From positions 930,001 through 994,000 of the forward strand of contig CM050001.1 of assembly GCA_016630955.3 (NCBI GenBank): a stretch of 64,000 bases of DNA, given 5' to 3'. Shown here in pieces: positions 45,218-55,584 of this stretch. Made by a program: the position numbers and the translations under genes. Position 1 is the first letter of the stretch. Each line of letters opens with the position of its first letter. The notes beneath the pieces are model-generated. The model saw only the letters and a list, made by a program, of their open reading frames with translations. It did no database searches and had not been told where the DNA came from. Origin of the DNA: Didymella arachidicola. Lineage: Eukaryota; Ascomycota; Dothideomycetes; Pleosporales; Didymellaceae.

Positions 45218-45681
45218 TGTTGAAGTCGTACTTTAAGCAAAGCTCGTAAGCACTAATTCTATTGGTTCTCGGGGATGAGTACGGTGACAGGAAGCCGAGG
45301 GGGTTGGTTGCAATAAGGTGTACAGATACGATCTGTCAGTCTTGAGAGCAGGGTAACGATGAGTAGTACAGAGTAGACTGTCTAGCTCGAAGGTTGGGTT
45401 TGAGATCCAAAGACAAACTTTAACTTAGGATTGAACACACACTGTAAGAGTTGTGTTCCTACGTACTATTATACTATTAAGATCTGGCTGCTACCATCGC
45501 GTAGTAGCTTAACCATCTGTAACTCTGCAGGTGGTGTAGCCACCTTGTGGTGGTCTGCCACCTTGCATATCTTAAGGTGGTTGCTCTTGGCGAGGTGGTT
45601 AGTCACGTGACACGTGACACGCTGTCATCCTAAGCGATACCCCGCTTCCTATCAGTACCTGTTCTTTCGGAGATCGTAACA
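45218..45681 (-). repeat. Gypsy 5' LTR (464 bp)
   Basis: On the minus strand it starts TGTTACGATCTCC and ends CTTCAACA. It matches the split 3' LTR and, on the R-U5 side, two solo LTRs at 31860-32339 and 46971-47484. Flank ggcta. Confidence 0.95.
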
Positions 45682-45686
45682 GGCTA

Positions 45687-48600
45687 CTACAGGCTGTATA
45701 AACCTAAATATAAGGGATATATTAGCTAATAGTCTACTCCTATAATTAACTATCTATACTAACCTCTCTACCTTAGAGAGGGAGAATATTAGTATAAGTA
45801 ATAAGTTACTATCTATATATTAGAACACTAATACACACCTTCTACCTATAATAGGTAATAACAGCCTAGCTAGTAGAGAGACTAGCTCTACATATACTAG
45901 GCTAATATTAGTAGAAGCTTACCCTACTATATTACTATCCTAGAAGCAGCCTTTTAGAAAGATATAGATATTATATATATTTAAGAGCTTTTTACCTATA
46001 CTAACTTAAGAACCTCTACCTACCTAGGCTTTAGACACCTTACACCTATTAGCACCTAAGACACTCCTAATATACTAGGTGCTACCTACCCTTAGGTAAT
46101 AACCTATATCTATAAAGGATACTACTTAAAGCTCTAGGCTAGATAAAGCCTTAATTACCTAGACCTACTATAGGCTGTTATAAATAGAGTCTTAATACTT
46201 AACTACTATAGATAGCTACTTACCCCTAATATACTCTAATATATTATACACCTTACGCCCCTCTAATACTATATTATAGGAAAGGACTTTAATATTAGAT
46301 ATAAGTCCTTTAAGCCTTCTGTTTCTATAGCTAGTAGTAGTATAGAGCTTACTAGGTAGGCTGCTAACACCTCTATAGACTATATTAGTATACTAGGGTA
46401 GCTAATATACTATACTAGCTATATTCTTAACCTTACTTTCTCTAATATTCTATTTACCTAGTCTACTATTAATACTAGTATATATTATAGGTTAGACTAT
46501 AAGATAATAGTAACCTCTATCTCTACTTCTATACTTAGTACTCTATAGCTAGACTAGTACTACTATAGAGTACTAGAGGTAAGCTTACTTAAGTTTACTA
46601 GGCTAGTAGAAATTAGTATCTAGAGTATCTCTAATCTATATACTATATAGAATACTGTATAACTAAATAACTATATTATACTACTAATAGAGACTGTATA
46701 GTACTCTATATAAATAGTAGGTAAGCTTAATTATAAAAAAGAATATGCTATACTTTAGTAGACTTTAAAGTATAAGACTACCTACTAGGCCTATAAATAT
46801 ACTAGGTAGCTCTACTATAGTAGTCTACTAGAAGAGAAATATACCTTTAAGACTATAGTCTAATAGGCTAAGAGGTAGTACTAGAAGTATATTATTAATA
46901 ACACTAAAGATAATAAGTACCTATTTAAGATTATTACCTAGTATAAGCTTATACTAGAGAATTAGGATACTGTTACGAACTCTTATACCAGCCAATTGCT
47001 GACAGGCTGTCAGCGCTCAAGAAAAGGACTCGGGCAGTATGGTTACGGGGGCTCCCCGTGCGGCACGGTTGTGACGTGGTGTTCCACGGTCACGTGACCT
47101 CGCTCACGCCTTGGCACTCGAGCAAGTGGACCCTCACGTGCCCAGCTCACGCAGCTCACGTCGAGCAAGTCGAGCAGACGCTCACGAAGCTCACGTCGAG
47201 CAAGTCGAGCATAGGATATCTCTTTAGTATATAAGTACGTAGGAACACAACCCTTATGGTTCGTGTTCAACCTAAGTTATCAAGTTTGTCTTTGGATCTC
47301 AAAACCAACCTTCGAGCTAGACAGTCTACTCTGTACTACTCATCGTTACCCTGCTCTCAAGACTGACAGATCGTATCTGTACACCTTATTGCAACCAACC
47401 CCTTCGGCTTCTTGTCACCGTACTCATCCCCGAGAACCAATAGAATTAGTGCTTACGAGCTTTGCTTAAAGTACGACTTCAACAGATACTTCTCTTATAG
47501 TAAATAATATAACTATCTTAGACCCTCTAGAGAAAGCTAAGGCCCTAAGAGAGGAAGTCCTTAACTAGTATATAGTAGAAGATAACCTTAGATACTACCT
47601 AGACTAGGGGAATATAGCTACTCTTTTATAAAGTATATATATCTTACTAGAGGAAGCTAAATAGAATATAATAAGGGTTTCTAGCACCTTACTAGGCACT
47701 AACTGCTCTACTATATAACTTCTCTATACTTACTAGGCATAGGTAGAGTAAATTATATAAAGAATTTTCTAGTAATACCTTAAACTTAACTATTTCCTAG
47801 TATAATAGAAGCTAGTAGAAGTTGCTATAATACCTAAGGTAGGGAAGAAAGACTAGATATTACTCTAATTCTATAGACCTATAGTACTACTCTCCTATAT
47901 TAGAAAGGGCCTTAAATAGATAGTAGCTAGATAAATTACATAGACTACTATAACCTATAAAATCCTTAGCCCCTAGTATAGAGGCACCCTTCTAAAGCGC
48001 TCTACTATAGATCTTACTATAGTATTTATATATAATATAGAAGCTATGTAGGTAAAAGGCTAGTATATTATAATAGTTACCTTAAACGTGTAAAGCGCCT
48101 TTAACGCTCTTCTTAAGAACCGCCTACTATACTAGATAGCTAAATAGGGCTAGCTATAAAGGACTATTCTCTTTATTAACTCTTTTCTTATAGATTAAAG
48201 GGTCTAAGTCTACCTAGGTTAAGCTACTACCTTTAGCTACCTAGTTGCCCCTAGTATACTATAGAGCTTACTTCTCTCTCTAGTCCTATATATACTATAC
48301 CTAGTAGAGCTACTATCTATAGATATAAAGAAGAGATTTAGATATATAGATAATATATACTTATACTAGGCCTTATACTCTCTAGATAAGAATATTAAGC
48401 TTCTAGTAGTAGACCTATAATAGATTAGAGTATAGGGTATAGCTAATAAGGTTACCTTTGCCCTAGAAAAATAGGAAATAATCTACCTTACTTAATAGAA
48501 AAGTAGCTACACGCTACTCTATATAGTAGATAAGTAGCTTATAATTAACCTAATTTTACTAAGTAGGTTAAGAACCTAGCTAGCTCTCTAATAGCTAGAG

Positions 48601-50547
48601 ATCTAGTTTAACTATAAACTTACCTTTAAGTAATATATAGCTATATATAATATAAAAGTAGCTAAGGTAGCCTACTATATCTATAGCCTAGTAAATATAG
48701 CCTATAGACTACTAGCTAGCTCTCTCTATAAGGCTACTATAGCCTATATATACCTATTCCTTCTATATAGAGCCGAGTGCTAGTATAGAGGCTGTACTAA
48801 ACCTTTATATATACTTAAACCTAGTAGACTAGCTAAAGTTAGTACCTATATTAGGTAGTATATAGCTATTATAGATAAAATACTAGCTATAGTAGTAAGA
48901 GGTATACTTTCTATATAGTAAATAACCTCTACTACTACTCTCTTCTAAGATACTAGACTACCCTTAGCTACTACTACGCTAGAAGAAGCTAAACTCTATT
49001 TTATAACCTATCTACGCACTATAGATATAGAACACCTACTAGCTAGCTGTATAGCAGCTATAAGAATAAGTATAGGCTAGATAGCTAGAAAGCTGTAATA
49101 AATGTAAACTAAAGTCTAGTATCTAGAATCTCTTCTACCTAAGATACCTAGGATAGTACTAATATCCCCTTACTACTTACCTAGCTACTAAACAGACCTA
49201 ATAATAGGCATAGATAAAAAGACTACAGCTAAGGCCTTTATAGAATAGTAAGACTACCTCCTACCTTTAGATATTACTATCTTCTTAGATAGCTCTAAAT
49301 AGTATACTAAGAAAGGAGAAAAGTAGGTTACCTATAGCTTTATAGTATATTAGGACAGAAAACAACTTTATACTAGATATAGGTTACTTTACTCTACCTT
49401 ACATGTCTTTAATGTAGAAGTAGTAGGAGCGTAGAGGGGCCTCTAGCACACTATTAGATAACTAGCGCTCTGTATTTACTAAACCTAGCTGTGTATAAAC
49501 AGCACCTTAGTAATATAGTGCCTTAGGGGCAACGCACCCTCTACCTCTTAGTAGGCCTTCCTAGAGTGCTATAGTGCTATAGAGACACACAACGTCTCTA
49601 TTAAATAGGCCCCTAGACACCTAGGCATTAAAGGGAACAAAGCAGCAGACAGGCTAGCGAACCTAGAAGCCTAGCACCTATTACCCCTAACTAGAAAAGC
49701 CGCTATACCTACACTCTTAGGCATTAAGTTAGTTGCCTGCTAAGCACTGTATAATACACAGCAGACCTAGTAGTCTAAGAAGGAAGAAAGCCTCTCTATA
49801 TAGTATAAAAGATAGGAGTTAGGCTACTTACTTTACAGCAGACTACTAGAACTAGACCTACTAAGAGCTATCTTGGCTAGACTGCTCGCAATTCGATCTA
49901 TGCACGGCGACTTCGCCTAGTACCACCGAAAGTTTAGTTACAACGACGCAACACTTACCTGCTTATGCAGGCTTAACAAGACACTAGAGCACCTTGCGCT
50001 CTGCCGCAAGACCCTAGGGGCCTTTGGCTGATGGCCACTTCGACCTTCTATACCACTATCTAGCCGGAGCGATGGCCTAGCGTAGACTGCCGTGCTAATT
50101 AGGGATCTAGAGGCTTTCGAAGCCTTTACCCAACTCACACAGTACTACACTAGGGTCTGCCTCCGGTAGCTTACCCTGTACTGCAACAGCAGCAAACACC
50201 CGTACTCTTTCCCTACTTTCCCTCTTACTCTCCTTCTTACTCCCCCCTTCTTCTCTCCTCTACTCTCCCTCCCCCTCTTTCCCACTCTTACGGCGCTCAA
50301 ATGCCTCTGAACACACACTAAGGATTCACCCTAATGTACACAAATCGCTTAGTCTCCCTAACTAGAAGGGGAGCTGTAGTTCTAACATAGTAGTAATACC
50401 CGCGCACGCAAGAAATGCTTTCTAAGGTAGTGTAGCAGCATAGTAATTCCATAGCTTAGCACGTCGTATATGCCCTTCGGGAGGCGAGATGGTGGACTTA
50501 TTCCCCATCAACCAGACGTAAAATGAATACCAACCAACCAACCAACC
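45687..50547 (+). mobile_element. LINE2: heavily RIPped non-LTR retrotransposon
   Basis: Extremely TA-rich with abundant cta/tag and few CpA. The reading frames are full of stops, but the order of landmarks is that of a LINE with RNase H: 'LNV', stop, 'SAFNALLKNRLL' (about 48090) corresponds to the RT palm helix, 'RFRYIDNIYLY' (about 48335-48370) is the Y-x-D-D box with D-to-N, and 'APRHLGIKGNKAADRLANLEA' (about 49610-49670) is the RNase H C-terminal block. The 3' end has a pyrimidine-rich stretch and aacc repeats and joins pogo K at about 50547. The left boundary is uncertain, because the region left of 46970 has no readable motif. A solo LTR interrupts it at 46971-47484. Confidence 0.75.
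46971..47484 (+). mobile_element. Solo LTR, Gypsy subfamily 3, TSD gatac
   Basis: 514 bp from tgttacgaactcttata to gtacgacttcaaca, flanked by gatac on both sides (46966-46970, 47485-47489). The last about 215 bp equal the R-U5 of the complete Gypsy LTR, while the first about 270 bp are unrelated and hold a repeated gctcacgtcgagcaagtcga (about 47155-47215). It is far less mutated than the LINE around it, so it is younger than the RIP of LINE2. Confidence 0.92.
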
Positions 50548-51311
50548 CTCTCAAGCCCAACGTCATACTCGATAGATTCCGCCACCCCACGCCCAGCGAC
50601 CTAGGATCAAGCTCCTCTGGCTCTTCGGCTTATTCTGCAGAGGACTGGCTCAAAGCTTGCAGTACCCTACGGGCAGAGGTGAAGGATCCACGCAGTGTGG
50701 GTGCGCGGAAGCTGGGTCAAACTATCCACCATCTCTCAACTCAACTAGAGCTTGCCCACGACGAGATAAATGGCTTACGTGAGAGGCTGCGTAAGAAGAA
50801 GAAGCGTCAGAAACAACCTAAGAAGCAGCTAGACTTACAACAACACCGTGAGCATTATGGAGGTGCGATGATGTGGTCTCCTCAGGCCTTCCGTGAGGCG
50901 CGCGCTCGTATGGCTGTTGCAGAACAAGAGAAGCAAAAGGCAGAGCTTAAAAAGGCAGAGATGAAGGATTTAGCTGCTGCTAATAAGCTCTACAACAAGA
51001 AGATTGCAGAAGAAAAGCGTGTGGCAGCAGCAAAGGCAAAAGAAGAGCGTGAGCGGGCCAAGGCTCAAAAGGCAGCTGAGGTGGCTGAACGCAAGGCAAT
51101 CAGAGAAGCCCAAAAACGCGATCGCGACGCTGGGAAAAGCATCCAATTGCCTAACCAGGCAAAGCGCAAAGCCTCAGGTCAATTGCAGTCAAAAACAGTT
51201 AAAAAGCGTGGTGGTGGAGGTGCCCCTAGTCATACTGTTGCTGCTGAGCCTCCTCTACCACGCCCAACTGTCACCACACGTAGCGGCCGCATCGCCACCA
51301 AATATCGTTAA
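50523..51311 (+). CDS. Fusion ORF: LINE2 tail read into pogo K transposase C-terminus, 262 aa
   Basis: The ATG at 50523 lies in the LINE tail; the frame passes through aacc repeats ('MNTNQPTN') and enters the transposase at 'PLKPNVILDRF'. It then shows 'AEDWLKACSTLR', a coiled coil, 'HYGGAMMWSPQAFREA', a long basic helix and the terminal 'TTRSGRIATKYR'. It is clearly the same C-terminal module as in D1 and I but only about 40-45% identical to I, so K is a separate family. Open and unmutated over 789 bp; no catalytic domain. Confidence 0.6.
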   Translation: MNTNQPTNPLKPNVILDRFRHPTPSDLGSSSSGSSAYSAEDWLKACSTLRAEVKDPRSVGARKLGQTIHHLSTQLELAHDEINGLRERLRKKKKRQKQPKKQLDLQQHREHYGGAMMWSPQAFREARARMAVAEQEKQKAELKKAEMKDLAAANKLYNKKIAEEKRVAAAKAKEERERAKAQKAAEVAERKAIREAQKRDRDAGKSIQLPNQAKRKASGQLQSKTVKKRGGGGAPSHTVAAEPPLPRPTVTTRSGRIATKYR

Positions 51312-51446
51312 CTTTGTATGGAGAACTTTGTCGCATAGGTCTATATAGTACTCCACTAGAAAATCTCACGATAATCACTTTTGTATGTGGCTCTGTAGCC
51401 TCATATTTACAATCGCTGTATAGGCTCGGAACGGGCGACCGGTGTA

Positions 51447-53546
51447 CCGAGTCCGTGCGCGTGACGCCCACCATCGCGTAACGCCCCGCTGAGATCCTAT
51501 CGACTTGTTGAAAAATAAGGTTACTGAGCCACCAACAACAGCAAATATTGTATAATATTGTAGTAGAGTAGTAAATAGACCTATGTGAACTACTTGTGCT
51601 ACTTGTATTTACTTGGAAGCCTAACGTTGCGTCCGCGGCGAGTAGTGACTGGTGGAGGAGCTGAGGGTGCCTCAGGGGCTTCTTTCGCACCACCAGCATC
51701 ACCAGCTTGTTTCTGACGCTTATTGCTACCTGAGGTAGCTTTTAAGGCTTTACGCTTACCCTTTTGGGATAATTGGATAGCAGTAGTAGCTTGACGAGCG
51801 TCCCTTTGACGCTGCGCTTCAGCTGCCTTCTTAGCCTTCTCCTGCACCCTCACCTCCTTAGCTCTCTCACGCTCTGTACGCTTCTCCTGAGCCTCTCTTG
51901 CTCTCTGAAGCTTAATTGCTACTTGCTCTTGCTTCTGACGTAGCTTTTGAAGATGCTGCTCCTCCTGTTCTTGCTCATTGATCTTCCGACGATAGTGTGC
52001 CTCTCTGACCTTCCGAGGAGACCAAAATACAGGTTGACTTTGGTACTCCTTCCGCTGTTGGAGACTCAGGGGCTTACTCTTCTTATTGTGCTTCTTCCTG
52101 TGTGCAAGAGACTCCTGCAGGCCTTTGTTCTGCTCAGTAAGCAGCTCAACCTGGGCAGTAAGAGAGTGAATTGCCCCTGTCAGCTCCCGCACTGCCTCAC
52201 TGTCAGGTTCCTTCACATGATCCTTAAGTACCTGCCTTATACGCCTCCAGTCTGTTGGTCTAAGAGCTCCTGATTGTTCTTCTTTGTCTGTATAAGTGTT
52301 GTTGACTTGTTTGAGTACAGCAGAGGCGTCAGGGGGCCATATCCCTGTGGCTGCAAAGGAGTTGACGATTGTTGACTCCTGAAATGAGCTCTGCCACGCC
52401 GCCCAGAACAGGTGTAAGAAGTTTGATTTAGTGACTGGAGAGGTCCCCTGACTGCTTTGGAGGAACTGCGTAAGCTCATTTGAGTATGCTCGTGCCAGAG
52501 GTGAGAACAGGCAAACGTCCAGTGGCTGGAGCCTGTGTGTTGAGTGAGGGGGAAGGATCATCACGAGTATCTTGCGTTGGTTGGCGTACTCAATAAAGTC
52601 AGGGGTAACGTGGCTCCCGTGGCCGTCAAGTATCAAAAGACGATACTTTCTCCGTGCTGTGGCCTTAGTAGCGCGATCGAACACCTGTTCAAGCCAGGCA
52701 AGAGCTATCTCGTTGTTGCTCCAGCCTGTACTAGATGAGCTGACAAAGACTGAGTGTTCCCCTGGCTTGATATCCTCCACCCAGCCTGAGTATATAGCTT
52801 GATTGGCTGCTGGGTATATGAGGCTTGCTGGCAGGGCTTCCCCTGAGGCACTTATGCAAGCAATAAGCGTGATCCACTCCCGTGAGCCGTCTTGGAGAGT
52901 ACCTCTGACTTGCTTGCTGTCCCACAGTGGCCGGGAGAACACTCGTTTTGCACGTTCAAGTACCCCGATCATGAAGCCCTTCTCATCCATATTGTACATG
53001 TGCTGAGGCTCAATGCTGTACTCAGCTATCTTGCTGTGTAGAAGTGTGAAGTAGGCCTCAAAAGAAGCCCCTGAGTCAGCTTGGTGGCGATTGCGATCCT
53101 TCCCTGTTGCCCATTTGGTGACCAGTTCAGCTGTGTGACGGTGGAGGAAGCGAGTAACCCAGCTATCAGAGACGCTGCTACCAGCTACTTTAGACGCGTA
53201 ATTTCGGATTTGAAGCCTGTTAGGAGGGAATCCGTCCTCAGTAAGCTTATTAATAAGCTTAATAAGCTCTTGTTCTTCAGTGTTGTTGAGTTTCCGTTGG
53301 TTAACTGCTTTGACCTCCCTAGAAGTTGAAACCCCTTTGTGCCTCCGCGCTAACGTAGACCGATCAACTCCCTTTGCTTTAGCAAACTTTGTGTATGAAA
53401 GTTGTTCTTTATGATTGCGCAAATCGAATTCTGTAGCCGCTTCTTGAATTGAGTCCATATTGACTGAGCTATGGGGTGTTGAAGATGGGGTGCGATTTGC
53501 TTAGCGGGGCGTTACGCGATGGTGGGCGTCACGCGCACGGACTCGG
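51447..53546 (-). mobile_element. Pogo element D, copy 2 (D2), intact, identical to D1
   Basis: 2100 bp, TA flanks 51445-51446 and 53547-53548, with 44-bp TIRs as in D1. It is inserted into the TIR of element K. All forward and antisense frames translate to the same proteins as in D1, implying near-100% DNA identity. Confidence 0.96.
51599..53458 (-). CDS. Pogo/Fot1-type DDE transposase, intact, 619 aa (D2)
   Basis: The protein sequence is identical to the D1 product: two N-terminal HTH units, DDD catalytic core ('NMDEKGF', 'LILDGHGSH', 'RLQPLDVCLF'), coiled coil and basic C-terminus. With two intact, identical copies 34 kb apart, the family is probably active or was until very recently. Confidence 0.95.
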   Translation of the reverse strand: MDSIQEAATEFDLRNHKEQLSYTKFAKAKGVDRSTLARRHKGVSTSREVKAVNQRKLNNTEEQELIKLINKLTEDGFPPNRLQIRNYASKVAGSSVSDSWVTRFLHRHTAELVTKWATGKDRNRHQADSGASFEAYFTLLHSKIAEYSIEPQHMYNMDEKGFMIGVLERAKRVFSRPLWDSKQVRGTLQDGSREWITLIACISASGEALPASLIYPAANQAIYSGWVEDIKPGEHSVFVSSSSTGWSNNEIALAWLEQVFDRATKATARRKYRLLILDGHGSHVTPDFIEYANQRKILVMILPPHSTHRLQPLDVCLFSPLARAYSNELTQFLQSSQGTSPVTKSNFLHLFWAAWQSSFQESTIVNSFAATGIWPPDASAVLKQVNNTYTDKEEQSGALRPTDWRRIRQVLKDHVKEPDSEAVRELTGAIHSLTAQVELLTEQNKGLQESLAHRKKHNKKSKPLSLQQRKEYQSQPVFWSPRKVREAHYRRKINEQEQEEQHLQKLRQKQEQVAIKLQRAREAQEKRTERERAKEVRVQEKAKKAAEAQRQRDARQATTAIQLSQKGKRKALKATSGSNKRQKQAGDAGGAKEAPEAPSAPPPVTTRRGRNVRLPSKYK

Positions 53547-53668
53547 TACCCGTGCGACCGGTGCACGGACACGGTACGCGATGACTCTACCACAGACATT
53601 TATATCATTATACTCACCAATCTCCGAATTTGCCATGAAACTAGCAAACATCTCTTTTGTGGAATGTC

Positions 53669-54976
53669 ATGGCACACCAAGCTCATACTATTCCATGGCA
53701 GATGCTCGCCGATAACCTCAAGTTCATGCACTGCAACCCACGCAATCACGGCATCACAAATCTGTACGTGCGGAGAAGACTGAATCATGACAAAGAACTC
53801 CAATACTTCGCCAACGGCTTTTCTTGCGCCCTTAGGGACTACTCGGCAATCGAGCGGAGGAAATACAACACCACTTTCGTCCCTCCCGAGCCTGACGAAC
53901 GTGTCATCTCCGAGACCGCAGTGAGTAGGATGGCTGCAACAGTACTCAAGTACAAGAGACGAGGAGACCACCTGGACAGCCCCATAACACCCAGCGAAGT
54001 ACTTTCTGAATACGAATGCACACCTCAGCGATTCATCTCCGACACCTGCCCTTGCGAAAGCGACATGGACCATACGATTTCGGACTGCTGCGAGCAAACC
54101 AAGGCCTTAATTCTGTATGGCGAGATGGAAACACTCTTTCGTCTATCCGCACATTCATCCATCTATTTTCACAGACTGTGGGATGGAGATATCTACGCTA
54201 ACAGCGCCGGGTTCGGCCTGAGAAAATTGATGGAGGCGATGCTGCAAGCTTATTTGTGCCTGAATGTTTTTGTGTTGAAGCCAGAGCTGTGGGATCACGC
54301 GTTCCGAACACAGTATCTCAGGGAAGAAGAGAGCGCACATCGAACGACGTTTGAGCGCACGGTGTATGATTACCGATCGACGGCGGCGTATCAGAGGATG
54401 CTGCTTTGCTGCACAGGTATACCATATGGAGCATACTATCATGAGGCGCATACGTACCCGCATCGCAAATTCTTCGGAGTGCCGCGGGGCATGTTCCACT
54501 CTGAGGAACCGTATCAAAGGCAGAAGTTAAGCAAGCCCGGCACAGGGCGGCTTGCGGACTTGGCTGAAGGGCATTTTCGGCATATCTATATGCCGTCCAA
54601 AGCAGATGTGGAGATCGTGCGTGCTTTACTTAAGAATAAGGGCCTGCCCACAGAGTTGGCGCTGCAGGTTATGGAATCGGCGGACTATGAGCCTGCGGGA
54701 AGGTTGTGGCATCGTGATGACCCGCTGCACGTTGGGAATGCGGAAGAGCTGAAGAAGTACTTGAGCTTCTGCTGGAAAGTGCTTGTACGTATCGAGATGC
54801 TCGTCCGTGAGTGTGGGAAGAAGCTAGACTGGGAAAGCGAGGTAGCCGATGCGATGCGCGTGTTGTTTGAGCTGGGCAAAACTGGTCGCCCCAGAGGAGG
54901 ATATCGGCAGAGGGCGATGTGCGACTGGGTTGAGTTCGGTTCGCTCTCAGAGAGAGTTACATTCATATCGCAATGA
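53669..54976 (+). CDS. Intact host gene of unknown function, 435 aa
   Basis: The first in-frame ATG is 53669 ('MAHQAHTIPWQML'). Single exon, no stops. The protein is helical, with a Cys-rich patch 'CTPQRFISDTCPCESDMD' (about residues 115-135) and a C-terminal block 'LPTELALQVMESADYEPAGRLWHRDDPLHVGNAEELKKYLSFCWKVLVR', which has the look of an F-box-like 'LPxEL..+VM..ADY' helix common in ascomycete lineage-specific proteins. No enzyme motif. The upstream flank is the TIR of pogo K (94 bp away), and the stop codon is 6 bp before pogo F. The promoter may therefore have been replaced by transposon DNA; whether the gene is still expressed cannot be told. Confidence 0.7.
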   Translation: MAHQAHTIPWQMLADNLKFMHCNPRNHGITNLYVRRRLNHDKELQYFANGFSCALRDYSAIERRKYNTTFVPPEPDERVISETAVSRMAATVLKYKRRGDHLDSPITPSEVLSEYECTPQRFISDTCPCESDMDHTISDCCEQTKALILYGEMETLFRLSAHSSIYFHRLWDGDIYANSAGFGLRKLMEAMLQAYLCLNVFVLKPELWDHAFRTQYLREEESAHRTTFERTVYDYRSTAAYQRMLLCCTGIPYGAYYHEAHTYPHRKFFGVPRGMFHSEEPYQRQKLSKPGTGRLADLAEGHFRHIYMPSKADVEIVRALLKNKGLPTELALQVMESADYEPAGRLWHRDDPLHVGNAEELKKYLSFCWKVLVRIEMLVRECGKKLDWESEVADAMRVLFELGKTGRPRGGYRQRAMCDWVEFGSLSERVTFISQ

Positions 54977-55071
54977 TGGATACCCGTGTCCTTGCGCGTG
55001 ACGCCCGAAGTCGCGTAACGCCCGATAACCCAAACAGCACCCACACTTCAACACGTAATAACTCAACAACT

Positions 55072-55425
55072 ATGGCACCTATTGACAATGCGCTAGCAGA
55101 AATCAAATCGCTGAAATTAGGAGAGAAACTTTTGTATCAAAAAATTGCTGATCAATATGGTGTTGATCGCACTACGTTAGCGCGAAGGCACAGGGGTGTT
55201 CAGGCAGCCCGGGAAACCAAGTACTCCCAGCAACAGAAGCTCAGCCCACAACAAGAGGGGAGCTTGTAACTTATATAGAGGAGCTTACTGCTCGTTATAT
55301 ACCTCCTAAAAGAGAAATGATACAGAATTTCCCGTCATCTATGGCCAAAAAGCGCGTGAGCGAGAGCTGGGTTACGCGCTTCATCAACAACTACTCCATC
55401 CATCTCATCTCTCAATACTCAACGG
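55072..55425 (+). pseudogene. Pogo F transposase, N-terminal part, frameshifted
   Basis: The ATG at 55072 ('MAPIDNALAEIKSLKLGEKL') is followed by an HTH 'QYGVDRTTLARRHRGV' very like that of D. A one-base shift at about 55260 ends the frame, and the sequence continues in another frame as 'ELVTYIEELTARYIPPKREM' and 'RVSESWVTRFINNYS', the CENP-B-like HTH. The Copia element inserted at 55426. Confidence 0.85.
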
Positions 55426-55584
55426 TGTCGCAGGCCAAGCGCTGTCGTGAACCTAAACTGTGTTACTAATCGTGCCGCGCAAGGGCCTAGATATAAGCTG
55501 AGCTATGATGCTGAAACAATATAACAACTTACACACTCTTCTCAAGATCCCATACCTGCAACCCCCGCACCCAATAGTGCGACA
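55426..55584 (+). repeat. Copia 5' LTR
   Basis: 159 bp, TG...CA, with the element's flank aacgg on the left. An identical-length copy at the 3' end and a solo copy at 31396-31554 confirm the borders. Confidence 0.95.

Larger units (their letters stand above)
32476..45681 (-). mobile_element. Complete Ty3/Gypsy chromovirus, interrupted by a LINE, TSD ggcta
   Basis: The element reads right to left. The 5' LTR is 45218-45681 and the 3' LTR is 32476-32873 plus 38894-38960, split by a 6-kb LINE. Both outer flanks are ggcta (32471-32475, 45682-45686). The internal region 38961-45217 carries gag and pol in overlapping frames on the minus strand and an extra gene on the opposite strand at the 3' side. 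Without the LINE the element is about 7.2 kb. The four LTR differences I could see in the first 200 bp are all G in the 5' LTR and A in the 3' LTR, mostly TpG to TpA, so light RIP may have started. Confidence 0.95.
50548..53574 (+). mobile_element. Pogo element K, 3' part, with D2 inserted in its TIR
   Basis: The right end lies before TA at 53575-53576; on the minus strand it starts ccgtgtccgtgcaccggtcg and contains accggtcgc twice, 17 bp apart. D2 (51447-53546) sits between these two words. The left end is lost, since LINE2 occupies the position where the catalytic part should continue. Confidence 0.8.

Noticed and set aside
45687..46970. Possible novel AT-rich element or centromere-like DNA
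   Set aside because: Word bias (few CpA, many TpA, cta/tag) is that of RIP, and it is contiguous with a RIPped LINE; there is no need for a special role.
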